Position numbers and translations under genes: made by a program. The notes below the pieces were generated by a model. It saw only the letters and a list, made by a program, of their open reading frames with translations, was not told where the DNA came from and ran no database searches. Source: Gadus chalcogrammus (taxonomy: Eukaryota > Chordata > Actinopteri > Gadiformes > Gadidae). Taken from it: DNA of 64,000 nucleotides. Shown here piece after piece: positions 1 to 13,145 of this stretch. The stretch is from the NCBI RefSeq assembly GCF_026213295.1, contig NC_079425.1, positions 7,767,411 through 7,831,410 of the forward strand, given 5' to 3'. The first letter of the stretch is position 1, and each line of letters opens with the position of its first letter.

Positions 1-522
1 ACCCATCCGAAATGCACTGCAATTTTCATGTCACTTATTCCACATATATACAATTTGAATTCAAGTCTAAAATCATGTTTTGTCCCATTGGTCTACAAAT
101 GGATGCAACGGAATCGACATTAGAAGATATAGTAGACTTCACTTCAACCGATCTATTTATATTTATTCAAGCTGTTTACGGGACGAATACGTATAGGGTA
201 ACCTATTCCAATCAAAAAAATATTTCACCGAAGATTCGTGTTCTTTTATCACTCATGTTATTGTACAGTAGTGGTCTACCGTCATCTATAATGTATCCTT
301 CAGATTTTTTTTATAAACTGATGTAGATTATGAATCCTTGTATATTCGTTATCCTATACGAAATAATAACGGTTTGCATTTATGCGTAACATGAAAATGT
401 TATGTCGCTGATTGGCGCAAGTAGTGGATTTAAAAAACGTTAAAAAAAAAAAGTATTAATACCTAGATATTATTGTAAAAGTAGGGCCTAGGTTCCATGC
501 AAATAGAGAGGGCGATCATTAC

Positions 523-957
523 CTTGACATGGATGACGAGAGACACATTCATGGACGAGGTACTCCATTTATCTATTAGTTTCATGCAATTCATCAAATG
601 CTCCTGTCCGGCAGACAGCTCTTCCGTCTCGATGTGGTTGACACCCAGGAAATACTCCACAGCTGCCAGCTTTGCGGCCCGCCACCCGGCCGGTGAGTCT
701 CCGTAAAAACATTGGCCATCCTTCTCTCCATCTACAACCTGCTCCTCGCCCCTCTCTCCGCTGGTCTCACTGTCAGCCTCGGTGGCCTCGAAATTCTTCA
801 GTGCACTGTATATCTCTCTGAGGATCTCCCGTGCTTTGTACTTGGATCGAAATGGGTCGTTCTCTGGGTCTTTGCGAGATTCTACCTCAGTCAAGTTTAG
901 GGCGGTGGTAAATTGTTCACAGATAGCTCGCCAATCTGAACTGTTCACGGACGCCAT
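523..957 (-). CDS. kifbp: KIF1-binding protein, exon 1 (left copy, partial)
   Basis: First coding exon of KBP, translated from the ATG at 957-955 and ending at a GTAATG donor whose first base is 522. It encodes 145 residues starting MASVNSSDW. It includes the family segment AAVEYFLGVNHIETEELSAG, which closely matches the N-terminal helical region of vertebrate KBP (LGVNHIDTEELSAG in human). An in-frame upstream ATG 33 codons earlier (1056) would add a basic extension with no family match, so I prefer the MASVN start. Exons 2-13 would lie left of base 1 if the whole gene is duplicated; they are not visible. The sequence is nearly identical to 46069-46503. Confidence 0.9.
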
Positions 958-2785
958 GTTTCCAACTGGATCTGCGCATGTTTGTTGTGTTGAACGTTTT
1001 GAGGGCGTTCGAGAATGCGCGCGCATCATGGAGGCAATAAAGCGTTTTGGTGCCATAAACTACTGTGGTCCCATTAGCGAATATATCGATGTAACGACAA
1101 TGTACTGCATTATGTCGGATTTAGCATGATGATTTAATGATAAGTTGATATTACAAATTATTCATTAATCATTTGGATATTATTGTCACATAGCTAATGT
1201 TTGTGTGTTTTTTCATTCTAATTCGACTGACACAAACACTTTTATTTGACTGCCTAAATTAACGACAGAATTTGCCCTCTTGTAATTCTAAAAAAGGTGA
1301 GAAAGCTTGCTTTAGTTAACTAAGAAAATATAACGTTATGGTTTATGAACTTGGCTTAATTGCAGCAATATTGAACCTGCATGCACTAAAATGATTTGAA
1401 TAATCCTAAAATCAAAGGGAGGGAATATGTGGCAAGATTTGGCATCTGGTTTCAAATACACAGGAAGCCTCCTTCTTACAGTATAACACAATACTGTGTG
1501 TCTAAAATATAATGGGATATAATGTTCTGTCCCTTCTGTATTGCTTTCAGATGTGTATTCTCCTTTAGACCAACTTTTCTAATTCAATATTTTCCCTGCA
1601 GGGTCAACATAAGCAGGATTAAATAGGATGTCCTATTCATTGAGGAAAATGGCATGTTGTGTCTACACAAGCAACCATTTATTAACCTATTATTAACCTG
1701 TTTCCTGGCCGGAGGTTTATTTAAGAGGCTTTGCACTAACATCACATGCATGTTTTGAGTGCCTGCAAAACTTGGATCAAGGTCATTCTGTTTAGTCATT
1801 GCTAGTAAATGAGAATAGCTCAAGACAAGGTCAGGGAAACTGCAGGCCTTGTTTTGTCCCTCTCTGCCTCAACCCTGATTAGGTCATGACACAGAGGTTT
1901 TACCGTCTACCAAAGCAAATACGAATAATGCTCTCTACTCTTTAAGCGGAGTGAAGGCAAACATTTCACCACTTTCAACATACTGAAAGTTCAACATACT
2001 TCAGGGCAGTATTTTGATTTAACAAATGCAAATTACCATTGATATAAGTACCAGTGTATTTAGGTACACAGAGACCATATACATACACATTTGACAGTGG
2101 AATAATCTGAGTAATTTATTACCCTTGTAGAATAATTCACCAAAAAGCATACAAAGTCAACACTTCTCCAGTCGAGTTTCAAAACACAATTTGGTCATAT
2201 AATAATCAGTAGTCTCAGAAGAAAATCTGAATTTAATTGTAGCAGACCGTACAATGTAGTACATCATACAAAGTGCACCTTAGAGGGTAAAATTAATATG
2301 CGTCTTGTTTTTAATTCATATCCTTCATTAGGTTTCATGATAAAATATTAATTCTGGAACTTTCATTACATAAATTAAAAGATTAAAATTTAATTTAAAT
2401 CATCAACCACTATTTGTTTGAAGATGGTTTAAGAGCGAACATTGTAACATTTTTACATAGCTAACAAAGTATAGGCTACATTTGTGATGATTTACATTCT
2501 CCCCAATTACGATGATGCGTGGCTTAAGTTGTAAAAATAAACTACATACAGTTGATAACTCTGAGAACCGTCTGCGTTAATATCCCTGTGAAGTACATCC
2601 TACGATCCAAACTACAACTAAATGCTGAAAATGAACCATTAGGGTTCGGTGCTAGCAGCAAAGAATACTCTCAGGGGCTCTACGTTTTGTACTGTGGTGG
2701 TCAAGGTAGATCCTTAATCAGCAGGCCCCCTCCACTGAAACTCGCTCTCCAGGCAGGAAGCTGACGTGAAGGCTTCATGCTGCCA
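958..2785. other. Intergenic between kifbp and mpc1 (left copy)
   Basis: AT-rich sequence between the kifbp start and the mpc1 stop. The kifbp-proximal 100 bp is GC-richer and holds GCGCGC and ATGCGCA motifs compatible with a CpG-type promoter. On the minus strand, the mpc1 3' UTR should run down from 2785; an AATAAA on that strand at 2115-2120 is one possible polyadenylation signal. Nothing else was recognised. Confidence 0.4.
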
Positions 2786-4519
<1,734 letters not shown>

Positions 4520-6328
4520 GATTAAGTTGGTCGATTGCCTAAATGAAACCTGATTTATGGTTTGAGAGAGATTCGTGCAAACCGGTTTAGAGGACAACTG
4601 GTCAAATTGTCACCCTGCCGTCGGCCTTTTACGACACTGTCGCAACACCAACGTGAAAACAAAAGCTCTCATTGGTGGCTTTTGGGGGAGTCGTGGTTGC
4701 CATGGATTTCAACACCTGCCCTCTGCTCGCTGTCCTCTAAAGCAAAGATGAACTGGTGAATAAAATTCGACCTGTAATATTAAACAAGGAACTACGACAA
4801 AAAGTACAAAAACAATTATACTGGCTCGCTCGATTATCTGCGACGCCTGTGATGGTGTCTATGTTAAAGTTTACCAAATACATTTTCTAAAAGCCTGTGT
4901 AACGTTATTTACATCCCTGCTACCGTATTGCATCTGCAGAGCTATACGAATAAATACATGTGAAGCAAACCAATGGATGGAACGATTAGTGTGCGTTTTC
5001 TCCATCTGTGGTCTCATGTGAGCTCTCTGGGTCACATGAGACACATGAGTGTCTGGGTAAAAACAGCGGGCGCGGGGATCAACGTGACACAAGGCAGTTT
5101 CACTTAGAGAGATTTAAAGTTGATTGGGATACATAAAGCATAGTCCTATACTGTTTATTCAGAGAAGACTGCCTGGGTGTGAGTCTAAACAGTTAATCGT
5201 TAGAACGGCCACACAGAGTCTTGGGCTAACAAATAAGAGTGAAGCAAACTAGAAAGGTAAACGGAATAATACGCGTGTGACGTTCGAGGTTTCATCTCGA
5301 GCTACTGTTCCGCGATATGGGTTCACAGTTGGCACATCATTTACCCAGTTCCAAAATCACTTTAATGGCTATTTAATTAATCACATTCATTCTCAGTCAT
5401 CATGCCTTGTGATATCACTTTAATCTATCAACCACTTCAAGTATTATTATTACTATTATTAATATAGTTAAGACATTCTCTTTTTGCCAGGGATGACTAT
5501 AAAATCTTTGCCTAATTATTTATTTTTTACAATGAGCTCGAGAGATATTTATGAGCGTCACACTCACACACATGTCTCACTGAAATTACATTAAATCTCA
5601 AATTATTTGATGATGTATCAGCACACGAAGCAATCATCACATTTTGGGTTGGGTAGACAAACTCATTTTCTTTCATCATAATTTCTTTCACCACTAGGTG
5701 TCACTAGCGTACTCAATTGAATCTTTGAGGTCGAACCACTTTGTTGGTAGATTGGGTAGCCCCGCCTATTCTGCCGGTGATTGGAGTTCGCCCTGCAGAA
5801 GGGTCTGGAGAAGAGCAATACATTTCTTTCTAGTTTCGATAATTTTTTACGGGAGCTAATCAGGGCCCCAGCTGTGCTCAGCGGCCAAGCCTGGTATTGC
5901 AGGTATTTTAGCGGGCTGTTGACGGGTCCCTCGATTCATGGAGTCCTAGAAGTATATCCCCGTTCACTCAGTAAATGTACAGGAAGATGTTATCGCATGC
6001 TGGGCATTGCTGCCTGTCGCACCTCCTCCGGTGCCCATGGGTCAGTTCAGGTCATCAGCCAGAAACCACCATTCACCAACATTTCGCTCCTTTAATTCTG
6101 GAACGTCTCCTGGTGGCGGAGCAGTGACAGGGACGTCTCCCTGTCACCCCCTGCAGCTGATAGTTGTTCTCCCCTGCTGCTGTTGTCTGGGGTTAGGTGT
6201 TCTTTCCCCAACACCTATCCTTTGTTGTCCTCTTTGTCTTTAGCCTCTCTCCGGTCACTCCTGCATCCCTGAAGAGGACTCAGGCGCGTCGTTAGCAATT
6301 GAAAACGTCTGGGGCTTTAGCCCAGAGG

Positions 6329-6350
6329 TGGGGGGGGGGGGGGGGGGGGG
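6329..6350 (+). repeat. Poly-G tract
   Basis: A run of about 20 consecutive G interrupted by a single T near its start. It is shorter in the right copy (near 51865-51883), so length differs between copies. Such runs are slippage-prone and hard to sequence. Confidence 0.8.
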
Positions 6351-6917
6351 ACCGTCCTGCGTGCTACGGTGACGGTTTCGGTGCGCCCTACAGTTGCTCC
6401 CGCGCCCCCTCCCTTCCCTTCTTTTTTTCGTATTTCTTAATTTCTTAATTAATTAATTAATTAATTACTTAAGGGCACCACCAGAGGGCACCCCCACATT
6501 GGTCGCCTATGCCGAGCGCCGGTGTGGGTGTCAGATTAGCTTTTCATTTATATTCATTCAAAATATTAACATACTATTTTAAAACTAAAGAGGCTGGTGT
6601 TTTGTTTAATATAATTTGTTTGTATTGTTCATGAGGCCGTAGCACAGTTAACAGACGAGCTGAGCTGGTGACGTCATTGAGTCCGCTGCTGTTCCAATTG
6701 CAGGTGCGTACTCCCGTCCTCGTTAGTGTTTATTTGAAGTCCGGACTCGCCAAGTACGAACTTCCAAGTCCGCGAGTCCGTAGTTCTCGTACTTGGAATT
6801 GAGAAACGTGACACCTATGGGCATAGACATCTTATAGGGGTGCCAGTCGGCTGCCAGATCGACTCGGGGTACTAGATGCGCAATAATGACGCACTTCCTG
6901 TAAACGCTGTCTTTTAA

Positions 6918-6931
6918 ATGCGCATGCGCAT
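6918..6931 (+). promoter_or_regulatory. Palindromic NRF1-type site
   Basis: ATGCGCATGCGCAT contains a perfect match to the NRF1 consensus (YGCGCAYGCGCR). It lies in a gene-poor stretch 2.4 kb upstream of mpc1 and is conserved in the right copy near 52447. NRF1 regulates nuclear genes for mitochondrial proteins, so the position is suggestive, but a chance or repeat-borne site is just as likely. Confidence 0.3.
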
Positions 6932-7090
6932 TTCATTCATTCCCATGTTATTCCCATTCCCAAGTATTAACGACCTCCTTTTGTTTTCTAATTAATGAAT
7001 AATAATCTAATGTACAAATTATTATTGCCTATACTTGGGTTATACAGTATATAAAAGAATAATCGGTTAACTCCATTCACTGAACGGGGC

Positions 7091-7191
7091 AAAAGTAACC
7101 CGACACTTCTTTGGTAGGCTAGTAGGCCTATAATAAGGGTCTTAACTTAAGACCCTTATTATACTACCAAAGAAGTGTCGGGTTACTTTTA
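7091..7191. repeat. Long near-perfect inverted repeat (hairpin)
   Basis: Left arm AAAAGTAACCCGACACTTCT continues through TTGGTAG, an 11-nt unpaired insert and TATAATAAGGGTCTTAA. It is followed directly by the complementary arm CTTAAGACCCTTATTATA, then CTACCAAAGAAGTGTCGGG. The only sizeable mismatch is the 11-nt bulge in the left arm. Conserved in the right copy at about 52619-52719. Confidence 0.85.
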
Positions 7192-7594
7192 GCCTTTTAA
7201 GTGGTTAAAAATAGCGATTTAGTTTTTACCATAACCAGTGCCCCCATCGTTCCAAGTTTATAGCGTTTTGATAGAATCGGCTAAAAACAGCCAACTGAGG
7301 AAAGCGTCTATATGCGGTTTTTGTGCTCCAAAACAAACGTTTCAACTCGTTATCATACAAAACATATCCCAAATCCATTTTACCCCGGAATTACCCTTTA
7401 ACGTTTGTCAATCGAGTAGGTCCAGACTCTGTTGAAATTAAATGAAGTACAAGATTCTGGTAGAGGGACTGAGGGCTGGGCTCGGAACAAATCAAGAAAA
7501 ATGTCTGATAAATTAAAACTTTATTTAATTTGCCTGTGTTATGTTATGTCTATTTAATTATTATTTTATCAGGCGTTTTTAAGTACAACAATAT

Positions 7595-7928
7595 TGTGGC
7601 GACCGCGGGTGTGTTCACCGTGTTCAGGGTGGGCAAGGGATCCTGGGGGGGCAATCGCAAGTTGGACCTCTGGCGCCCTCCTAGGTCCTTTGGGGCAGGG
7701 ACATTGTGTGGGGCTTGTCTCTATGGGTGGGTTTATGTTACTGTGTGTTACTATTCCCGTCACCGAGTCGTTTATGTTAATTATTTATGTTGATTGTGTT
7801 TTGGTGTGTCAGATGTGTTCAATAACGGCAACTCTCGGAGTCGTGCGGTGTAAGGGGCGCGAGAGTTGCTTAACCTGGAACTGCTTAACCTGGGCTCCTG
7901 TTTCGTCCTTCCCGTGCTGCTCACCACA
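7595..7928 (+). mobile_element. Probable solo LTR (left copy)
   Basis: A 334-bp segment begins TGTGGCGACC and ends CTCACCACA, forming the TG...CA ends with a short terminal inverted repeat (TGTGG/CCACA) typical of Ty3/gypsy-like LTRs. It is flanked on both sides by ATAT, a plausible 4-bp target duplication. No internal retroelement coding region is adjacent, so it would be a solo LTR. Orientation is not established. Confidence 0.5.
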
Positions 7929-8459
7929 ATATATTTGACCTTGAGGTTTTGAAGTTTGATTACAAATGGCTGTGATATATTATTCAACATATTCTAATTG
8001 ATGTTCAAAGTTAAGACAACAAAGTCATAAGAACTTGCTTTTAGCCTGCTTTTTAGCTGGCTACGGGCATGTGAATGGCCGTCTTAGATGGCCTTCAAAC
8101 TTAGAAAACAACAGGAAGGGACCTCTTAAGCGGCCATTCCAAGTGAGAAAACCACCCTATCCGCTACAACGTGCTTTCCAGTGCAGGCTTTCCAAAGTGG
8201 GTGCTGTGAAAACCGTCTACTCGTGTCACCAAATGCTTCTATCTTTTTCCACTTCCAAAAGTCGGCTGGGTCCGGACTTAGTCATGATTAGCAGTAGGCC
8301 TACTTATCTCTCAGTACTCCTCTGTTGGGGTACCAAGCGGTCTGAAAGGGTCCAACAAGTTCGAGCTGCACCCACCGTCCGTTGGTTGGTCAACAGAATT
8401 GCCACTTACGTGCGACCAGGGGGATAATAACAAACAATCACCGTACCCGCAAGGTATTT

Positions 8460-8640
8460 CTGGACAACGGTGAAAGCTTTGTTTATTGAATAAAATGTTG
8501 CGCAAAAGTTTGCCATCCTTCTTGGACGTCCTACATTGTTGCGCTTTGTTTATTGTGTGGCGTTATTCTTTTTCATTGTATTTGTTAGCAGGCTACACTG
8601 TGTTGGGCTGCTATGAGGTTACAATGCTTACTTAACTGCC
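8460..8640. repeat. Interspersed repeat shared with 24000-24150
   Basis: This stretch (GAAAGCTTTGTTTATTGA through AGGCTACACTGTGTTGGGCT) closely matches 24003-24150 at a non-duplicated location, so it is a dispersed repeat. The 24-kb copy lies beside a Myb/SANT fragment, which suggests it is debris of a PIF/Harbinger-type element, but the family is not identified. Confidence 0.5.
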
Positions 8641-9012
8641 GCGGTTATCGCCCTCCGGCTTTAACCTCGCCCTACCGTAAAGGCAGTGGCGGGCCGTACT
8701 ATTAGGCAAACCAGGCATTTGCCTGGAGCCCCGGGCCCCATAGCCCCGAGCCCCAAAATGCCCCAATGCATATATTTTGTTCCCATGTTTATTATTTTTA
8801 CAAAAATCTCTTCACAATAGTAGCATCGGAATGTCTAATTACTCATGTTTTGACGATCTTTCCGTGTGCACCCCCCTTCAGTCTGCACTACATGGACTAT
8901 TCCATGTTACGCGCATCACGCTCATCACGCGTATGTGGAAATTATGTCAAATTCAAAACAGTAAGCGGTAAGAGAGAGAGAGAATTCGAGTGAGACATAA
9001 ATCGAGTGAAAC

Positions 9013-10337
9013 ATGAAGCGATCGTACGAAAGCGGGTCACATAAAAAGAAGAAGAAAGACCAAAGGCAGGACTTTCTTTCAAAGCTGCCAAAGCTATCCA
9101 GCTTTTTTACAGCCACCGCAGTGGCAGCGGGACCGTCGGCGGATCAAGAGCAGCCCTCAACGTCGTTTGCGGTCACGTTACTGCTCCTTTCATTCCAAGT
9201 GGCTCTGGCTCAGCCAGCAGCGATGCTAATGACGTGGGTCAACAAACTGACGGAGATGATGCACTGAATATTTCTCAATCTCCTTCTTCCACTTCGGTTA
9301 CTGAAATTGATGACAATAACGATAACAATGACTGCGAGACACATATTCTTGTGGATGACCCAGCACTCTGGCCCAAGCTGCTGTGTCTTGGGCAGGTGCA
9401 CACATATTCTTGTGGATGACCCAGCACTCTGGCCCAAGGGCCGCAGATTCACTAAAGCATAGCCTATTACATAGTAATGAAAAATGGTGAGAGGGTGAAC
9501 AGGTCTTGGTTAGTCTACAGCAGGGATGGGCAACTGGCGACCCGCGGGCCGCATACGGCCCGCATCCTTACTCAGTCAGGCCCGCACATAATAAATAAAA
9601 AAATAAAGATTTTTTTTATTTTTATATAATTGTCAAGAAAGATGAGAAGAATTCATAGAATTCAAAGGCAAACCCATGCGTCTAGTTTGCTTAGAAAGGA
9701 TATCAGTCATTAAAGATATCCACATAAGTCGCCACTACAACTACTACAACTGCAATGAATATCATGCTTGTTGGGTTTGAGTTCATTGAGTTGTTGCACT
9801 TAATGTTGGGCCACTGTTTTTCAGTTTTGTGAAATCATTGAATGATGATATATGTGAGCCCTTTGCACTGATAACAATACTAAACATGCATGTGGCTGTT
9901 TGAGCATTCAAAACATGAAATTAATTGTTGGTTAAATTAACATACCGTACATAGGTTATGATTCTGGAAGATTTTTTAGGTAGTGGCCATCCCCAAAATG
10001 CACCAAAATGCAGGAAATCATATCTACCAAATTCGAAATTGTGTAGCTTCTCTCAGCTCACGTTTAGTTGAAGTGTGCAGTCATGTGGCCCTCTGATGGT
10101 GATGATGAAAAATGTGGCCCTCTTTATCATGAAAGTTGCCCATCCCTGGTCTACAGTGAAAGTGCAGACCGTGTTTTTTGCTTTTGTTGTTGCCTTTTTG
10201 GAAAACAAAAACAACTGAGTGAGGAAGGATTTAAAGACTGGAATAACCTTGCAATGCATCTAATCAACCATGAAAGGTCTGAAGAGCACAGGAAAAATAC
10301 TGATAGCTGGAAGCAGCTATCAGTAGGTTTCCAGTAG
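9013..10337 (+). pseudogene. hAT transposase N-terminal fragment, interrupted
   Basis: The frame opens with MKRSYESGSHKKKKK and SKLPKLSSFF, typical of the start of ZMYM1/TTF-type hAT transposases. It is broken by frameshifts. A 38-bp segment encoding VDDPALWPK is directly duplicated at about 9340-9380 and 9402-9440. The frame continues through SWLVYS, where a 628-bp MITE is inserted, and resumes as ESADRVFCFCCCLFGK and FKDWNNLAMHLINHE, the zinc-finger and following helix region. It stops at about 10337, and the catalytic and dimerisation domains are missing. Non-functional. Confidence 0.7.
9521..10148 (+). mobile_element. Nested non-autonomous hAT MITE (left copy)
   Basis: A 628-bp element with inverted termini CAGGGATGGGCAACT and AGTTGCCCATCCCTG. 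It is flanked by the 8-bp duplication GTCTACAG at 9513-9520 and 10149-10156. It has no coding capacity and lies inside the transposase frame of the hAT at 8684-10602, so it inserted later. Confidence 0.92.
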
Positions 10338-10948
10338 TGGTTTCCACTCAGGAAACCCTCAGGTAAATGATGACATAAGGTTAACAGTCAGTGTAATGTG
10401 TCAACATAACTAATCTTATTGTTTTGTTATTCTCAATTTGTAAATAGATAATTAACATTTGCATGAAAGAAGGATAGTGACTTTTGTTCATCCCTTGTAT
10501 GGAGTATCTCATTATGCGATATAAGGTACATTAGACCGGTAGATGCAGGGGCCCCCAAATGACTGTTCGCCTGGAGCCCCCAAAGGCCTAAGTTCGCCAC
10601 TGCGTAAAGGGTACTCTCGGCGGTGGAAACGCGAGCCGTAACTGATGCTGCTATCCATTTGGATGGTACGCTGGTACGAACGACCAGCTTCAGCGAGAAC
10701 GTGACGTATTTCCCTTGCTCCAGCCTTCCAGTTTGTCATTTGTGTTTCTGTCGAGCCACGAGGGGGATTAGTAGCAGGCTATTCATCATTAGCAACATAG
10801 CCTCTTTAGCAAACCAGCTTGAAAACACAACTTTACATTGAATTGCAAGCAAAGCATGACCGTGCAATGCATAAATTGGTTACCGGATTAAAGCAGCAAT
10901 GAAATCAAGTGTGTAAGAGGATTTAAAAACGACATTAAAACCTCCAAC

Positions 10949-11350
10949 GTGGTACAAATACAAAGAAAATACATCTCAACCCCCATTAACTATGGGCGCA
11001 GCCATCTTCTTTACAAGTTGTACATCTCTGCTGCTCGCTCTACTTTGAAAGCGATGAGATACTACGACCAAAGGGGGGCGTGCCTCAGTGAAATGCCGCA
11101 AGAAAGCTGGGAGATTTGCGACTTTACCACTTCGTACATCCGAATGGATAGCAGCATGAGCTGCGCCCTACACTACCGGATGTTCATAGATATACGGCTT
11201 ATCAAGAAAAACATGTGCTGTACACCAATAGGTCAAACATCTCTGTTGTATCAAACGCAAGACACGCACAAACTATTCACAAACAAGGTATCATTGAAAT
11301 CTTTGGGCCAAGCCGAACTCAACGCTCCCTGTAAAGGACCCAATTTCTAA
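10949..11350 (+). other. Unrecognised 133-codon open frame, probably repeat-derived
   Basis: An open frame beginning MVQIQRKYISTPINYG, also intact at 56471-56872. I recognise no domain, signal peptide or membrane segment. Part of its sequence (around 11200-11250, TATCAAGAAAAACATGTGCT) has a diverged match at about 15325-15375, so it overlaps a dispersed repeat. I do not regard it as a gene. Confidence 0.3.
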
Positions 11351-11929
11351 ATTTGTTCTAAAGAATACACAACACTAATGAGTAGTCACAAGCTATAATA
11401 TATTTTATTTTTTTGGTATTTGGATTTTTTTTTATATTGACATATACTGCCTTGATGGAAGGATTTTTATTTTGATATAATGTGCTGTATGGAGAGTGAG
11501 TTCCTAGCACGAACGAAGGAAAAGAACTGAACGCAACAGAAACGTAAACAGGGTAAGAAGGATAGCGATATAGTTAAGGTTAAATATTGAATTGATTTAG
11601 CACCCGCCGAATAGGCACAAGGTCAGTGTTCATGTGATAATATACGGTTAACATGTGTTAATGTTATTTTAAATGATTTTGTACTGTAATAAGGCATTTC
11701 TCACTTGCGTTCATATAACACGTAATTGTACCAAATGTTATGTTAAGTTAATACATTACAATGGCTAGGAAGTTAATACATTACACTAGCTAGGTAGTTA
11801 ATGCATTGTATTTGTGCTCTGCCAATAGCTCTCTACGGAACGATTTCAATAAAACAAGAAAACAATCAGTTTAAGTTTGGACCATTCATCTGTGGGGATG
11901 CTACACTCCCTATGTCGTCATTTTGCGCA

Positions 11930-13145
11930 ATGATGGATTTTCCGCCATCTTGGTTTATATTATTTTCAAAATACATCTATCAGATTTTTTTTCCAATCAT
12001 CTCGAAACTTGGCACAGATGATCTTCATTATCCAATAGAGACACTCATTTAATTCAATGGTGACTTTTGGCCTCTAGGGGGCGGTGTAATTAATGAAGAT
12101 GTGTTTTTAACTCCTCTCTTCACATGAGTATATTTCAATGTCTAACTAATAACTAATTTTCAATGTCTGGTGATACTGTCAGACCTCACCATATAGCTAG
12201 TAAATTATTTCTCACGGAAACATCCGCAACAGCCAATCAAATTAGACTGCGAGGGCATGAAACAGGAAGCTTCATGCCTTTCTCAGCAGCCCTTTGACAT
12301 ATCATAACCAAACTTGGTACATAGACCCATGACATCATCATGCGGACACTCAATGAATTTGGTGACCTTTGACCTCTAGTGGGCTCTGTAATTAATGAAG
12401 ATGTGTTTTAACTCCACCCTCTTCACATGAGTATATTTCAAACTTATTTTCAATGTCTGGCGTTACTGTCAGACCTCTTCATAAAGCTACTAAAATTATT
12501 TCGAATGGAAACATCAGAATTTTGCCGCCATGTTGAAAGTTGTCTAAATCAATAGTACCTGAATTTGGTGACCTTTGACCTCTAGTGGGCTCTGTAATTA
12601 ATGAAGATGTGTTTTAACTCCACCCTCTTCACATGAGTATATTTCAAACTTATTTTCAATGTCTGGCGTTACTGTCAGACCTCTTCATAAAGCTACTAAA
12701 ATTATTTCGAATGGAAACATCAGAATTTTGCCACCATGTTGAAAGTTGTCAAAATCAATAGTACACATCCAAAGGCCACAAATTCTGTCCAATTTTCATG
12801 AAACTTGCCATGTATGATCTTCAGACCAAGCTGAACAGATGTGTTAAACAGCTGTTTCAAATTCAAAACCATTTGGCCGTGACATCCAATCAAACTTGCC
12901 GGCAAAGCCGTCAAACTGGAAGTAAGCCTATTCGCAGCAGCTCTTTAACATATCAAAACAAAACTTGGTGCATAGACATCATCCTGGGGACACCCAAACA
13001 AGTTCCTAAAAAACGTCAAACAAGAAGTGATCTCCTATCTCTGCAAGGCCTTCATGTATCCAAACCAACTTGGCTCATACATAAGTCTTATGACCCTATC
13101 CTGATGATGCCCAAATAATTTGTTGACATTTGACCTCTAGGGGGG
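11930..13145. repeat. Degenerate tandem satellite-like array (left copy)
   Basis: Units share TTTGGTGACCTTTGACCTCT, GTAATTAATGAAGATGTGTT and CTTCACATGAGTATATTTCA. Copies start near 12059, 12361 and 12567, with a partial one near 13120. Spacing is about 206 bp between the two closest and about 300 bp where an extra block (CCAATCAAATTAGACTGCG...) is included. The units are imperfect. Repeated at about 57455-58670. Confidence 0.75.

Larger units (their letters stand above)
4520..7090. other. Upstream of mpc1: promoter region and repeats
   Basis: No gene was recognised. The first 150-250 bp upstream of mpc1 probably contain its promoter. From about 5700 onward the sequence is repeat-like: a GC-rich block with short inverted repeats around 6110-6160, a TAAT tetranucleotide run near 6440-6465, and a homopolymer G run near 6330-6350. 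At 6281 it contains CAGGCGCGTCGTTAGCAATT, which resembles the start of the hAT MITE at 43707. Confidence 0.4.
8684..10602 (+). mobile_element. hAT transposon, internally deleted (left copy)
   Basis: The element starts CAGTGGCGGGCC and ends TTCGCCACTG, giving inverted termini CAGTGGCG. It is flanked by a perfect 8-bp duplication, CGTAAAGG, at 8676-8683 and 10603-10610, the hallmark of hAT insertion. Inside is a broken transposase fragment (9013 onward) with the lysine-rich N-terminus and TTF-type zinc-finger region of ZMYM-like hAT transposases, but no catalytic core. It also contains a second hAT insertion at 9521-10148. Confidence 0.85.

Noticed and set aside
463..1056. 33-residue N-terminal extension of KBP from the upstream ATG at 1056 (46602 in the right copy)
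   Set aside because: The extension has no similarity to vertebrate KBP, and the MASVN start matches the family; kept only as a note.
7530..7938. Overlapping open frames of 87 and 114 codons
   Set aside because: They lie within a probable solo LTR and have no retroelement protein motifs.
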